This document shows positions 7,495-15,211 of a DNA stretch of 23,471 nucleotides, piece after piece; the stretch's first letter is position 1; each line of letters opens with the position of its first letter. This DNA comes from an uncultured Geobacteraceae bacterium. GTDB taxonomy: Bacteria > Desulfobacterota > Desulfuromonadia > Desulfuromonadales > Geopsychrobacteraceae. A program made the translations under genes and the position numbers. The notes below the pieces were generated by a model. The model did not search any database. It was not told where the DNA came from and saw only the letters and a program-made list of their open reading frames with translations. The DNA lies in contig CALFFB010000229.1 of NCBI GenBank assembly GCA_937958075.1, forward strand, positions 1-23,471, in the 5' to 3' direction.

Positions 7495-8247
7495 TCAGTG
7501 CCATTCAACGCGGCAGTGTCCTTCGCCGGTATGACCGATGTGCAGGCCGCGCAGGCGCATGGTCGCGCCGATTTTGTTATCGGCAAAGGGGTCAAAACCA
7601 TGGGCCGAGAGGTTCATAGGGTCCTCGGCCGGCCTGTCCGCCCGTCCGAAAATGTGATCGAGATGGAAGGTCAGCTCCAGGTCGGTGCTGCCGTCATCAG
7701 CGGGTAAAAATCCTTTGCGCTCGTCACCGATATACTCGCCGCAGCGGTAGGTACTCTCCTCGGCGGAATAGAGGACGAACGGACGGGTGCGGCCATCCTT
7801 GCCGGCGGTGCCCGTCAACATCATGGAATAACCAGCCGCCGGGCCGGAATCCGCTTTGAGCAGTCGCCAGGACAGGGCATTGTAATGCCCCGGGGGGGCT
7901 GTATCGATGGCGCCGATGAGCACCCTCGGAGCGGCATCACCGGTCAGATCAAGGGTGAAGGGGCCGGGCAGGGACACCTGGCGGGCGGCGGTGATTTCGT
8001 CATCGCGGTGGGGGTCAAAGGGGGGATCAGTCTGGTAGGCACTGACGGCCGCCAGAGTGACATAGATGTGTTCGAAGCGGAGGGTCCAGCCATCCTTGGT
8101 CAGTTCGGGGGAAGTAAAGCCCTCCGTTGCCAATTCTTCACCATTGGCATAGAAGGTGACTGTTCCTGCTTGTGCCTGGGTGTGCGGCAGGAAAAGCAGC
8201 AGGCTCCCGGCAAGGGTGAAAAGAGTCAACCATGATCTGCAGCGCAT
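7495..8247 (-). CDS. Unrecognised exported protein with His-rich C-terminus, first gene of the metal-uptake operon
   Basis: I do not recognise this 250-residue family. A signal peptide (about residues 1-27, ending HTQAQA) indicates a periplasmic protein. The mature part looks like an all-beta domain: TVTFYANGEEL, DGWTLRFEHIYVTLAAVSAY, RVLIGAIDTAPPGHYNALSW, DLELTFHLDHIFGR. The end is striking, GLHIGHTGEGHCRVEWH, with four His and a Cys in 17 residues and His as the last residue. A second Cys (STYRCGEY) could pair with it or bind metal. It heads an operon whose other four genes make a nickel/cobalt importer, so a periplasmic metal-binding or delivery role is plausible, comparable in position to NikK, though it does not show NikK's usual N-terminus. 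The ATG follows a good GGAGG at 8252-8256. Confidence 0.8.
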   Translation of the reverse strand: MRCRSWLTLFTLAGSLLLFLPHTQAQAGTVTFYANGEELATEGFTSPELTKDGWTLRFEHIYVTLAAVSAYQTDPPFDPHRDDEITAARQVSLPGPFTLDLTGDAAPRVLIGAIDTAPPGHYNALSWRLLKADSGPAAGYSMMLTGTAGKDGRTRPFVLYSAEESTYRCGEYIGDERKGFLPADDGSTDLELTFHLDHIFGRADRPAEDPMNLSAHGFDPFADNKIGATMRLRGLHIGHTGEGHCRVEWH

Positions 8248-8268
8248 GAAACCTCCGTCCGGATTATG

Positions 8269-8297
8269 GGTAGCACGAAAACAGAAAGTGTGCCACC
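8269..8297 (-). promoter_or_regulatory. Candidate metal-regulator operator (inverted repeat, N13 spacer)
   Basis: On the minus strand GGTGGCAC (8290-8297) and GTGCTACC (8269-8276) form an inverted repeat with 7 of 8 complementary positions and a 13-base spacer. It begins one base after the predicted -10 element of the metal-uptake operon and ends 12 bases before the GGAGG ribosome-binding site, so it covers the predicted transcription start. This is where a repressor would act. A NikR- or similar metal-sensing repressor is the obvious candidate from context, since NikR sites are also spaced inverted repeats; the identity of the regulator is inference. Confidence 0.5.
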
Positions 8298-8327
8298 AAT
8301 GTAGCCTACGGATTCAGCGCCTGTCAA
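8298..8327 (-). promoter_or_regulatory. Sigma-70 promoter of the metal-uptake operon
   Basis: On the minus strand a perfect -35 TTGACA (8322-8327) is followed after 18 bases by TACATT (8298-8303, 4 of 6 to consensus). The start of transcription would fall near 8290, about 45 bases before the ATG at 8247. It lies directly upstream of the inverted repeat at 8269-8297. No cobalamin riboswitch could fit in the short leader. Confidence 0.6.
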
Positions 8328-8384
8328 AAGGAAATGAGGGGTGCCCCTGCTGTCGATAAGGGCAGATCGGCAAGCGCTTTTGAT

Positions 8385-8414
8385 TTGCCCGGGCCCGGCC
8401 GACTGGGTTAAAAT
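8385..8414 (+). promoter_or_regulatory. Candidate sigma-70 promoter of the iscU-plsY-mltG operon
   Basis: TTGCCC (8385-8390, 4 of 6) and TAAAAT (8409-8414, 5 of 6) are separated by 18 bases, and the second box lies 46 bases before the TTG start codon at 8461. It diverges from the metal-uptake promoter, with about 60 bases between the two -35 boxes. Confidence 0.4.
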
Positions 8415-8445
8415 TCACGTTTTCCGAATCAACATCACCGGAGTT

Positions 8446-8450
8446 GGAGG
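8446..8450 (+). promoter_or_regulatory. Ribosome-binding site deciding the TTG start of the IscU-like gene
   Basis: GGAGG lies 10 bases upstream of the TTG at 8461. No comparable site serves the in-frame ATG at 8479, and starting there would remove the conserved first residues (YTAKVM). Confidence 0.6.
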
Positions 8451-8460
8451 AACGCAGGCG

Positions 8461-8838
8461 TTGTACACCGCTAAGGTCATGGACCATTTCAAGAATCCGC
8501 GCAATGTTGGCATCATCCAGGAGCCTTCGGTGCTGGTGCAGGTGGGTGAACCGGCGTGTGGTGATGCCTTGCTGTTGTCACTGAAGATCGAGGATGATCG
8601 GATTGTTGACGTCAAATACAAGATTTACGGCTGTGGAGCGGCCATTGCCACGGCCTCGGTCGCCAGTGAAATGGTGACGGGAATGCCCCTTGATGAGGTG
8701 CTGAAGATTACGGATGAGGTGATCGCCGCGGCTCTGGACGGATTGCCGCCGGAAAAAATGCATTGCTCCAATATGGCCGCCGGCGCCCTGCATGGCGCCA
8801 TCCGTGAATACCGCAAGGCTGTCGCGGCCCAGTCATGA
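8461..8838 (+). CDS. IscU/NifU N-terminal-type iron-sulfur cluster scaffold
   Basis: This encodes a 125-residue scaffold on which Fe-S clusters are built before transfer to apoproteins. With the TTG start the N-terminus reads YTAKVMDHFKNPRNVG, as in the family. The cluster ligands are present: Cys33 and Asp35 in EPACGDA, Cys58 in YGCGAAIA, and Cys102 after His101 in MHCSNMA. It lacks the extra ferredoxin-like and Nfu domains of full NifU. No cysteine desulfurase (IscS/NifS), IscR or chaperone gene is adjacent, so sulfur must come from elsewhere. A longer frame extends upstream to 8341, but its product there (Arg/Pro-rich) is not IscU-like. It is followed closely by plsY. Confidence 0.88.
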   Translation: MYTAKVMDHFKNPRNVGIIQEPSVLVQVGEPACGDALLLSLKIEDDRIVDVKYKIYGCGAAIATASVASEMVTGMPLDEVLKITDEVIAAALDGLPPEKMHCSNMAAGALHGAIREYRKAVAAQS

Positions 8839-8848
8839 CTATAAATTA

Positions 8849-9445
8849 ATGGATGTCATTATGTTCTGGTTGTTTCTGGTCGGGTCCTATCTCTTTGGGG
8901 CCATCCCCACGGGTGTGATTCTCACCCGGTTGTCAGGCAAAGAGGATATTCGCAAGGCCGGTAGCGGCAATATCGGTGCGACCAATGTTTATCGGGTGGC
9001 CGGCCGAAGCCTGGGGATACTGACCCTTGTCGGTGATTGTCTCAAGGGCGTCATCCCGCTGCTGCTGGCTCGACACTGGCAGGGTTTCGATGAAACCGGC
9101 CTGGCGGCGATTGCTCTGGCGGTCTTTGTCGGTCACTGCTATCCGATCTATCTCGGCTTCAAGGGGGGCAAGGGCGTGGCCACCGCCCTGGGGGTTTTTC
9201 TTGTCCTGTCACCGGCGGCGATACTCGTTGCCCTGCTCGTGTTCGCCCTGTTTCTCTGGCACTGGCGCTATATCTCCCTGGCCTCCATCGGCGCCGCCAC
9301 CGCCATGCCCGTCGCTATTTTGCTGACGACCCGTTCCCCGGTTCTGGGCGGTGCGACCCTGGTGATTGCCGCCATCGTTATCTGGCGGCACCGCAGCAAT
9401 ATTGAACGCCTGCGTGCCGGCACCGAAAGTCGCTTCTCCCTGTGA
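8849..9445 (+). CDS. plsY: Acyl-phosphate:glycerol-3-phosphate acyltransferase PlsY
   Basis: This 198-residue integral membrane enzyme transfers the acyl group from acyl-phosphate to glycerol 3-phosphate, the first step of membrane phospholipid synthesis. Diagnostic motifs are SYLFGAIPTGVIL near the N-terminus, RKAGSGNIGATNVYR (phosphate-binding loop), and GHCYPIYLGFKGGKGVATAL, followed by hydrophobic helices. Length fits the family. The start is uncertain between the ATG at 8849 and one at 8861; a longer frame from 8792 overlaps the IscU-like gene and adds residues not seen in the family. Its TGA overlaps the mltG ATG, so the two are coupled. Confidence 0.94.
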   Translation: MDVIMFWLFLVGSYLFGAIPTGVILTRLSGKEDIRKAGSGNIGATNVYRVAGRSLGILTLVGDCLKGVIPLLLARHWQGFDETGLAAIALAVFVGHCYPIYLGFKGGKGVATALGVFLVLSPAAILVALLVFALFLWHWRYISLASIGAATAMPVAILLTTRSPVLGGATLVIAAIVIWRHRSNIERLRAGTESRFSL

Positions 9446-10446
9446 TGGCAAGGCTGCGCTTCCACCTGCTGCTGTTGGCGGGATGTCTCTGCATGGCCAG
9501 CGCCGCCGCAGGGGTTGGCTGGTGGTATCTGACATCGCCCGTGCAGCCGGAGCGGGAGACGATTGTCGACATTGCACCCGGCAGCAGTTTGACGCGTGTG
9601 GCTGCCGATCTGCAGCAACGGCAGATTGTCAGGCAGGCGCTGGTACTGCGCATCCTGGCCAGGTGGCATGGTCAGGAGCAGCAGATTCAGGCCGGTCGTT
9701 ATCGTTTTTCCGCGTCCGCAACCCCGGCGCAGGTCCTCGACCGGCTGGTGCGTGGTGATGTCATCAAGGTCAGCCTGACCATCCCGGAAGGCTTTACCTT
9801 GCGCCAGATTGCCCGGCGTATTGACGAGGCGGGGTTCGGCTCTGAGGATGCTTTGCTGAAACTGGCCTACGATGCTGATTTTATCGCCAGTCTCAATATT
9901 GATGCAGCCTCCCTTGAGGGGTATCTTTTTCCGGAAACCTACAGTTTTGTTCAGGAGATTTCGGAAGGCGCCCTGCTGCGCATGATGGTTGAGCAGTTTC
10001 AGCAGCGATTGACGGATGACCTGCGTGAGGCCGCCGGCAGCCTGGATCTGAGCCTGCATGAGCATGTCACCCTGGCGTCCCTGATCGAAAAGGAAACCGG
10101 TCTGGTTGAGGAGATGCCCCTGATCTCATCGGTTTTTCATAATCGCCTCATCGCCAATATGCGCCTGCAGACCGACCCGACAGCGGTGTATGATCTCGAG
10201 GACTTTTCCGGAACCGTGACCCGCGCCCATCTGGCCAATCCCTCCCCCTATAATACCTATCTTATCCGTGGCCTGCCCCCGGGCCCTATTGCCAGTCCCG
10301 GACTTGCGGCCCTGACGGCCGCGGTGTTTCCGGCACAAACCGATTATTATTATTTCGTGTCCAGAAAAGACGGCAGCCATCATTTCTCACGCAATCTCCG
10401 TGAGCATAACCAGGCCATTCAGCGTTATCTGCGCAATCGGCGCTGA
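9445..10446 (+). CDS. mltG: Endolytic peptidoglycan transglycosylase MltG (YceG-like)
   Basis: This protein of 333 residues is anchored by one N-terminal membrane helix (roughly residues 5-29) and cleaves nascent peptidoglycan glycan strands to terminate their elongation. A LysM-like region (PGSSLTRVAADLQQRQIV) is followed by the YceG catalytic domain: IPEGFTLRQIA, LEGYLFPETYSF, LASLIEKETG with the catalytic Glu in IEKET, then SVFHNRL, MRLQTDPTAVYDL, SPYNTYLIRGLPPGPIASPG and YYYFVSRKDGSHHFS. The start is taken at the ATG overlapping the plsY stop (TGATG); a GTG one codon earlier is equally open. It ends 28 bases before a strong hairpin. Confidence 0.95.
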   Translation: MARLRFHLLLLAGCLCMASAAAGVGWWYLTSPVQPERETIVDIAPGSSLTRVAADLQQRQIVRQALVLRILARWHGQEQQIQAGRYRFSASATPAQVLDRLVRGDVIKVSLTIPEGFTLRQIARRIDEAGFGSEDALLKLAYDADFIASLNIDAASLEGYLFPETYSFVQEISEGALLRMMVEQFQQRLTDDLREAAGSLDLSLHEHVTLASLIEKETGLVEEMPLISSVFHNRLIANMRLQTDPTAVYDLEDFSGTVTRAHLANPSPYNTYLIRGLPPGPIASPGLAALTAAVFPAQTDYYYFVSRKDGSHHFSRNLREHNQAIQRYLRNRR

Positions 10447-10474
10447 TCTACGAAGGCACGGGCGGAGTATATAA

Positions 10475-10507
10475 AAAAGCCCTGCATGAAGGCCATGCAG
10501 GGCTTTT
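10475..10507. terminator. Bidirectional intrinsic terminator between mltG and sfrA-like
   Basis: A perfect 14-base-pair stem (AAAAGCCCTGCATG paired with CATGCAGGGCTTTT) surrounds the 5-base loop AAGGC. On the minus strand it is followed by six T residues, and on the plus strand by four, so it should stop transcription from both convergent units, more strongly for the minus-strand one. Confidence 0.92.
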
Positions 10508-10533
10508 GCCGAGGAACTACTGTCAGGGATGCG

Positions 10534-13080
10534 TCAGACTTTGGTCAGACTGACGGCGATGCGGTTGTCACCATCGGGAATCAGGGCGGCTGCACCCAGA
10601 GCGGGGAAGTGCACCGGGGCGAAGACGATTCCCTGCGGCAGCCGAGGAGAAATGGCGATCTGCCCGGTGAGGGTGCCGCTGCTGCTGGTCAGCTGTACGG
10701 TATCACCATTTTTTACTCCGGCCTGGTCAGCATCTCCCGGACTGATCTGCAGCAGCCCCGTCCCTTCGACTTCGGCAACCGCCGTGGCAAAGGTCGTGGT
10801 GGTGCCGAAATGGCTCATGGATTTACCGAGGAGCAGTTGCAGCCCATCGGCATGATCGCTGACCGTGATAAGCTGGTATTTCAGGCTTTGCTCCGGAACC
10901 TCGTAGGGGAGGCTGCCGAGGGCATTCCACTGCCTGGTGTTGAAATCGGCATCTGCATAAAGATCCGTCAGGCCGCGGATCTCTTCCAGGATAGCGTTCT
11001 GGTCATAGCCCGTGGCCGTAGCGGTCAGACGGCCAAGGAGTTCGGAGAAGATTTCCCCGTCAGCACGACTGTCACCAACAGATGCCAGGGCTCTGGTGGT
11101 CTTCCGCACCTGATGGTCGAGGGAGGTGTAGCTGGCATTCTTTTCCGCGAAGGTTGTCCCCGGGAGGATGACGGTAGCTAGCTCCGTTACCGCATTGGGG
11201 AAGATATCCTGCACCACCAGGGTCTCCAGCTTGGCCAGGGCTTTCAGCCAGCGGGAGCTGTTGGCGAAGGTCGCCGGATTGGTGGCTGCCAGATAAAGAA
11301 ACTTGATTTTTCCCGCTTCAATCTCCTGGAGAATCCCCTCGGCGTCAAGCCCCCGACCGGGGAGCTGACAATTCCATGCCTTTTCAAACTTTGCCTTGCT
11401 GGTGGCGTACGCCTGATACCCGGGCAGGGATTCAGGGTAGACGCCCAGGTCGAGCACGCCCTGGCTGTTGCCCTTGTCGTCGAGGGGGAAAATCCCGCCC
11501 TGCGGGGTCAGGGCTCCTGAGAGCACCGCCAGGTTGGCAATGACCGCTGACTTGGATATGCCATAGGAAGACTTGAGAATGTCCGCACCCAAAATGATCA
11601 CCACGTTTTTCGCCGTGCCGAGGATGTCAGCGGCCTGCTCCAGGCTGGCCAGGCTGAGGCCGGTCGTGGCGGCGATAGCGTTGAGGTCGACATCGGCCAG
11701 ATCCGCCTTGAGCTCGTCGATATTGGTGACGGTCCGGGCCAGTTCCGCGTCATCGAGGAGTCCTCGGTCGAGCAGCAGCCGGGCCAGACCCTTGGCCAGG
11801 GCGATCTCGCTGCCGGGCAGATAGGTCAGGTGACTGCTGGCAAACTGGGTTAAATGGGTGTGGCGCATGGTGGCGAGGATCAGCTGCCCGTCGCCGCGGC
11901 GCACGGCATTCTGGATCTGCCAGTCGACGAGGGGGGCCTCTGCACTCGGATCGGCGCCGAAGACCAGGATCGCGTCAGCCTTGCCGATCACCTCGACGCG
12001 GTTGCTGGCGCCGCACAGACCAAGCCCCTTGTTCAGGGCGCGCAAGCCGCGCAGGGCTCCGAACCGGGCTTCGGTGTCGATATTATTGCTGCCGATGGCG
12101 GCCCGAAAGAGCTTCTGAAAGAGATAGTTCTCTTCGTTGCTCAGGCGGGGCGAGGACAAGCCGGCTACCGCCAGGGCACCGTGCTGTTCTTTGACCCGCT
12201 CGATCTCCGTCACCACCCGGTTCAGGGCTTCATTCCAGGAGGCCTTTTCACGTCCAACCTGCGGCGTGGTCAGACGTTTCTTGCTGTTGATGTAGTCATG
12301 GCCGAAGAAGCCGCCGATACAGAGGGTGCCCTGGTTGTGGGTCGTGTCATCGTTGGAGGTGAAGCGGTACACCTGGTTGTTCTTGACCTGGATGTCGATT
12401 TCGCAGTGGCTTGGACACAGGGTGCAGATGGACGCGGTTTTCTTCAGTTCCCAGGGTCTGGCTTTGAACTTGAAGGGTTTGGAGATCATCGTGCCGGTGG
12501 GGCAGGCGGCGACGCAGTTGCCGCAATAGACACAGTTTTCAACCCGCTTGTCGATAAAAGCCCGGTCCCCCTTGTCGTTGACGAACAGGGCATCGGCGCC
12601 GATCAGCTCGTGGCAGACCTTGGTGCATTTTTCGCACAGGATACAGCGTGACGGTACCTGTTGAATGAGGGGCCAGCGGTCGATGGCCTCCGGATTGACA
12701 TCCTCGGCCTTGAATTCCTGGCGGTTAACGCCGAGCTCGTAACAGGTGTCCTGCAGGTGACATTCACCGCCGGCATCACAGACGGGACAGTCCAGGGGGT
12801 GATTCAGCAGAATCAGTTCCATGATCTGCTTGCGGGTCTTGGTCAGGGCCGGAGACTGGGTAGTAACCTGGATTCCTTCCTTGACCGGGGTGTTGCAGGC
12901 GGTCATGGGACGCTCGACGCCCTCGATTTCAACGGCACAAATGCGGCAGGCTCCAGTTGTTGATATTTTTTTGAGCCAGCACAACGTCGGAATATGGATA
13001 TCCAGCTGCCGCGCCGCTTCAAGAATGGTTGTCCCCTTGGGAACGCTTGTCGATTTACCGTCTATCGTCAGGTTGACCAT
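10534..13080 (-). CDS. sfrA: NADPH oxidoreductase large subunit, SfrA-like (NuoG-type Fe-S/molybdopterin fold)
   Basis: This 848-residue protein has NuoG-like architecture. It starts with a 2Fe-2S ferredoxin domain (Cys34, Cys45, Cys48, Cys62), then a His-Cys 4Fe-4S site (His94, Cys98, Cys101, Cys107) and two 4Fe-4S motifs (CILCEKCTKVC at 146-156 and CVYCGNCVAAC at 183-193). Next is the oxidoreductase 4Fe-4S motif (Cys219, Cys222, Cys226, Cys254), a molybdopterin-oxidoreductase-type body, and a C-terminal dinucleotide-binding-like domain (GLLQISPGDADQAGVKNGDT). No signal peptide is present, so it is cytoplasmic. Pairing with the GltD-type gene upstream matches the Geobacter SfrA/SfrB NADPH oxidoreductase, whose reported subunits (87 and 78 kDa) are of similar size. 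No neighbouring nuo genes argue for complex I. Identity as SfrA is inference from architecture and pairing. Confidence 0.75.
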   Translation of the reverse strand: MVNLTIDGKSTSVPKGTTILEAARQLDIHIPTLCWLKKISTTGACRICAVEIEGVERPMTACNTPVKEGIQVTTQSPALTKTRKQIMELILLNHPLDCPVCDAGGECHLQDTCYELGVNRQEFKAEDVNPEAIDRWPLIQQVPSRCILCEKCTKVCHELIGADALFVNDKGDRAFIDKRVENCVYCGNCVAACPTGTMISKPFKFKARPWELKKTASICTLCPSHCEIDIQVKNNQVYRFTSNDDTTHNQGTLCIGGFFGHDYINSKKRLTTPQVGREKASWNEALNRVVTEIERVKEQHGALAVAGLSSPRLSNEENYLFQKLFRAAIGSNNIDTEARFGALRGLRALNKGLGLCGASNRVEVIGKADAILVFGADPSAEAPLVDWQIQNAVRRGDGQLILATMRHTHLTQFASSHLTYLPGSEIALAKGLARLLLDRGLLDDAELARTVTNIDELKADLADVDLNAIAATTGLSLASLEQAADILGTAKNVVIILGADILKSSYGISKSAVIANLAVLSGALTPQGGIFPLDDKGNSQGVLDLGVYPESLPGYQAYATSKAKFEKAWNCQLPGRGLDAEGILQEIEAGKIKFLYLAATNPATFANSSRWLKALAKLETLVVQDIFPNAVTELATVILPGTTFAEKNASYTSLDHQVRKTTRALASVGDSRADGEIFSELLGRLTATATGYDQNAILEEIRGLTDLYADADFNTRQWNALGSLPYEVPEQSLKYQLITVSDHADGLQLLLGKSMSHFGTTTTFATAVAEVEGTGLLQISPGDADQAGVKNGDTVQLTSSSGTLTGQIAISPRLPQGIVFAPVHFPALGAAALIPDGDNRIAVSLTKV

Positions 13081-13170
13081 CGTGTGTACACCTCGAATGC
13101 TGGCGGAAGTGACCCCGGCCCCCTGCTCCGGTTGCTGCCGGTTCCAGCCTCTGTTTTAAAGAATTGACGT

Positions 13171-15198
13171 TTATTGAACCGCGATCATCGAAACACGGTA
13201 GCAACGCAGGCAGCGCTCTGCCTCCTGTACGGCGATACTGTCCTTGTAGCCGAGTTCCACCTCGTTGTAGTTGCCCTTTGCTGCACGCTCCCGGCCGTGG
13301 ATTTCCGCCTGGTGGAAGCGGTCAACAGCATCAAGCCAGGACACCTGCTCGTTTTTGTCGTAGACGCCGAGGTGGGAGAGGATATCCTCATGGAAGTCAT
13401 CGTCGGTCAGGTAGGCTTCCCCTTCTTCCAGCCAGCGCTGGATAACCCGCGCGGCGCGATGGGCGTTGCCGACGCAGGCCACCACCGTCAAGGGTCCGAT
13501 CTCCGCATCGCCCGAGGCAAAAACCCCATCCATGTCGGTGATCAGGATACGCGAGAGGGGATTGCCCATGGGGTCGTTGAGGTCGCGCCCCTCGGCATTT
13601 TTCAGGGGGACGAACTTGGTGACCACGGTGTTCCACTTGGTGATGCCGATACCTGTATCATCGGTAATAAAGGACAGCTCGGGATCCTGGCCGATAGCCG
13701 GGATCAGGGTGTCGCATTCTACAACAAACTCGCTGCCTTCAACGGGTTGCGGCCGCCTGCGTCCCGAATCGTCCGGTTCGCCCAGTTCCATGCGGACACA
13801 TTCAACACCGATGACCCGGCGCTGGTCGTCGACGACAATCTTTTTCGGCAGAATCAGAAACTGAAACTGCACCCCCTCTTCCTCGGCGCCGTCAATCTCC
13901 CAGGAGTCCGCCGGCATTTCCTTGCGCGTCCGGCGATACAGGAGGATGGCCTCGTCGGCCCCTTCGCGCAGGGCAACGCGCACGCAGTCGATAGCGGTAT
14001 TACCGCCGCCGACAACACAGACCTTCTTGCCCATGCCCGTCGGTTTGCCCATGTAGGCTTCACGCAGAAACTCAATACCGCCGGCAAGGAAGCCCTGATA
14101 GCCCTCCTTCTCCCCTTCGACGCCCATGGGTTTGGATTTGTGGGCGCCTGGTGCCAGCAGGACAGCATCGAATTTGTCCTTGAGCTCCTGCAGGCTGATA
14201 TCGCGGCCGACATGGGTATCGTAGACAATCTCTACGCCCATGGCACTGATGATGTCGATATCCCGCTGCAGGATGTGGCGCGGCATGCGGTAGGCGGGAA
14301 TGCCGACGGCAATCATGCCACCACCGAAACCTTCAGGCAGGGACTCATAGATGGTGCAGGGGTAGCCTTCCAGGGCCAGGTAGTAGGCCGCGGCCAGTCC
14401 TGCCGGGCCGGCACCGACGATGGCGATCTTTTTGTCCTTGCGCGGTTTGGGCTGCGTCGGCGGGGTCAGGTTGTGTTTCCATTCGTAATCGGACGCGGTG
14501 CGCTTGAGGACCATAATGTTGACCGGACTGTCAACGTTGGCCCGGCGGCAGGCGGTTTCGCAGGGGTGGGGACAGACCCGCCCACAGACCGCCGGCAGGG
14601 GCATGTTCTCACGAATGATGGACAAAGCCTCGCTGAACTGACGATCCTTGATCGCTTCGATATAGGCGGGGATGTCAATATGCGCCGGACATTTATCCTG
14701 GCAGGGGGCCGTCAGCTTGACCTTGTAATCGGTTTTTTTGCCGGGGCGTGGCGTCCCCTTGATATAGGTCAGGTAGTCCTCACGAAAATGCTTGACCGTA
14801 TCGACGATGGGCACTGCCGAGGTCGCACACAGGGTGCACTTGCAGTTTTTCAGCAATTCGGCAATGTTTTCAATCGTCTCAAGGTCGCTCTCCAGACCCT
14901 GGCCGGCGACGATGCGGTCCAGGGTGTCCTGCATGACCCGCGTTCCCTTTTTGCCTGGGGAGCACTTGGCGCAGCAGAAATCTTCCTGAACGCGACGGGC
15001 ATATTCCGCCGCCATGGCGACGACATCGACATCCGGGTCGTTGAGGATCAGTCCGTCCCAGCCCATCAGGGCGGCAATCTGTTTCTCGCCATCAAAGGTG
15101 ACGGGCAGTTTTTTCTTGGCAACGGGGACTTCGGCGTCACCGCCTTGCCGATTATCAACTATCTGTCGTCCCCAACTGGAAAATGCAACTTTCGACAA
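13171..15198 (-). CDS. sfrB: NADPH oxidoreductase flavoprotein subunit, SfrB-like (NuoF-type Fe-S domain plus GltD-type domain)
   Basis: This 675-residue cytoplasmic flavoprotein joins two modules. Residues about 65-150 resemble the C-terminal Fe-S domain of NuoF (CCAKCSPGKKGTRV ... CKCTLC ... VKHFREDY), although the third Cys of the usual C-x2-C-x2-C is Gly82. The rest is a glutamate-synthase-small-subunit (GltD) fold: Cys-rich CQDKCPAH and CGRVCPHPCETAC, FAD loop VGAGPAGLAAAYYLA, NADPH loop VVGGGNTAIDCV with LLYRRTRKEMPA, and GVFASGDAEIGPLTVVACVG. A final Cys pair (CLRCYR) lies near the C-terminus. The start is the TTG at 15198 behind a perfect AAAGGAGG; an upstream ATG at 15228 is open but has no such site. 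It would pass electrons between NADPH and the SfrA-like partner 90 bases downstream. Confidence 0.8.
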   Translation of the reverse strand: MSKVAFSSWGRQIVDNRQGGDAEVPVAKKKLPVTFDGEKQIAALMGWDGLILNDPDVDVVAMAAEYARRVQEDFCCAKCSPGKKGTRVMQDTLDRIVAGQGLESDLETIENIAELLKNCKCTLCATSAVPIVDTVKHFREDYLTYIKGTPRPGKKTDYKVKLTAPCQDKCPAHIDIPAYIEAIKDRQFSEALSIIRENMPLPAVCGRVCPHPCETACRRANVDSPVNIMVLKRTASDYEWKHNLTPPTQPKPRKDKKIAIVGAGPAGLAAAYYLALEGYPCTIYESLPEGFGGGMIAVGIPAYRMPRHILQRDIDIISAMGVEIVYDTHVGRDISLQELKDKFDAVLLAPGAHKSKPMGVEGEKEGYQGFLAGGIEFLREAYMGKPTGMGKKVCVVGGGNTAIDCVRVALREGADEAILLYRRTRKEMPADSWEIDGAEEEGVQFQFLILPKKIVVDDQRRVIGVECVRMELGEPDDSGRRRPQPVEGSEFVVECDTLIPAIGQDPELSFITDDTGIGITKWNTVVTKFVPLKNAEGRDLNDPMGNPLSRILITDMDGVFASGDAEIGPLTVVACVGNAHRAARVIQRWLEEGEAYLTDDDFHEDILSHLGVYDKNEQVSWLDAVDRFHQAEIHGRERAAKGNYNEVELGYKDSIAVQEAERCLRCYRVSMIAVQ

Positions 15199-15203
15199 AC
15201 CGG

Positions 15204-15211
15204 CCTCCTTT
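15204..15211 (-). promoter_or_regulatory. Strong ribosome-binding site fixing the sfrB-like TTG start
   Basis: On the minus strand AAAGGAGG ends five bases before the TTG at 15198. Translation from there gives a protein beginning SKVAFSSWGR, while the upstream ATG at 15228 would place this ribosome-binding site inside the coding region. Confidence 0.75.

Noticed and set aside
8248..8297. Cobalamin riboswitch ahead of the cbi/nik operon
   Set aside because: The leader from the predicted start site to the ATG is only about 45 bases and has no B12-box-like sequence.
8341..8460. Upstream extension of the IscU-like reading frame
   Set aside because: The extra 40 residues are unlike the family, overlap the promoter, and lack a ribosome-binding site; the TTG at 8461 fits better.
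10534..13080. Respiratory complex I subunit NuoG or formate dehydrogenase alpha subunit
   Set aside because: No other nuo or fdh genes are present and the partner is a GltD-like flavoprotein, which fits the SfrAB pattern better; the NuoG-like fold is kept as family background.
13171..15198. Glutamate synthase small subunit GltD
   Set aside because: The extra NuoF-like N-terminal Fe-S domain, the length of 675 residues and the absence of gltB argue against it.
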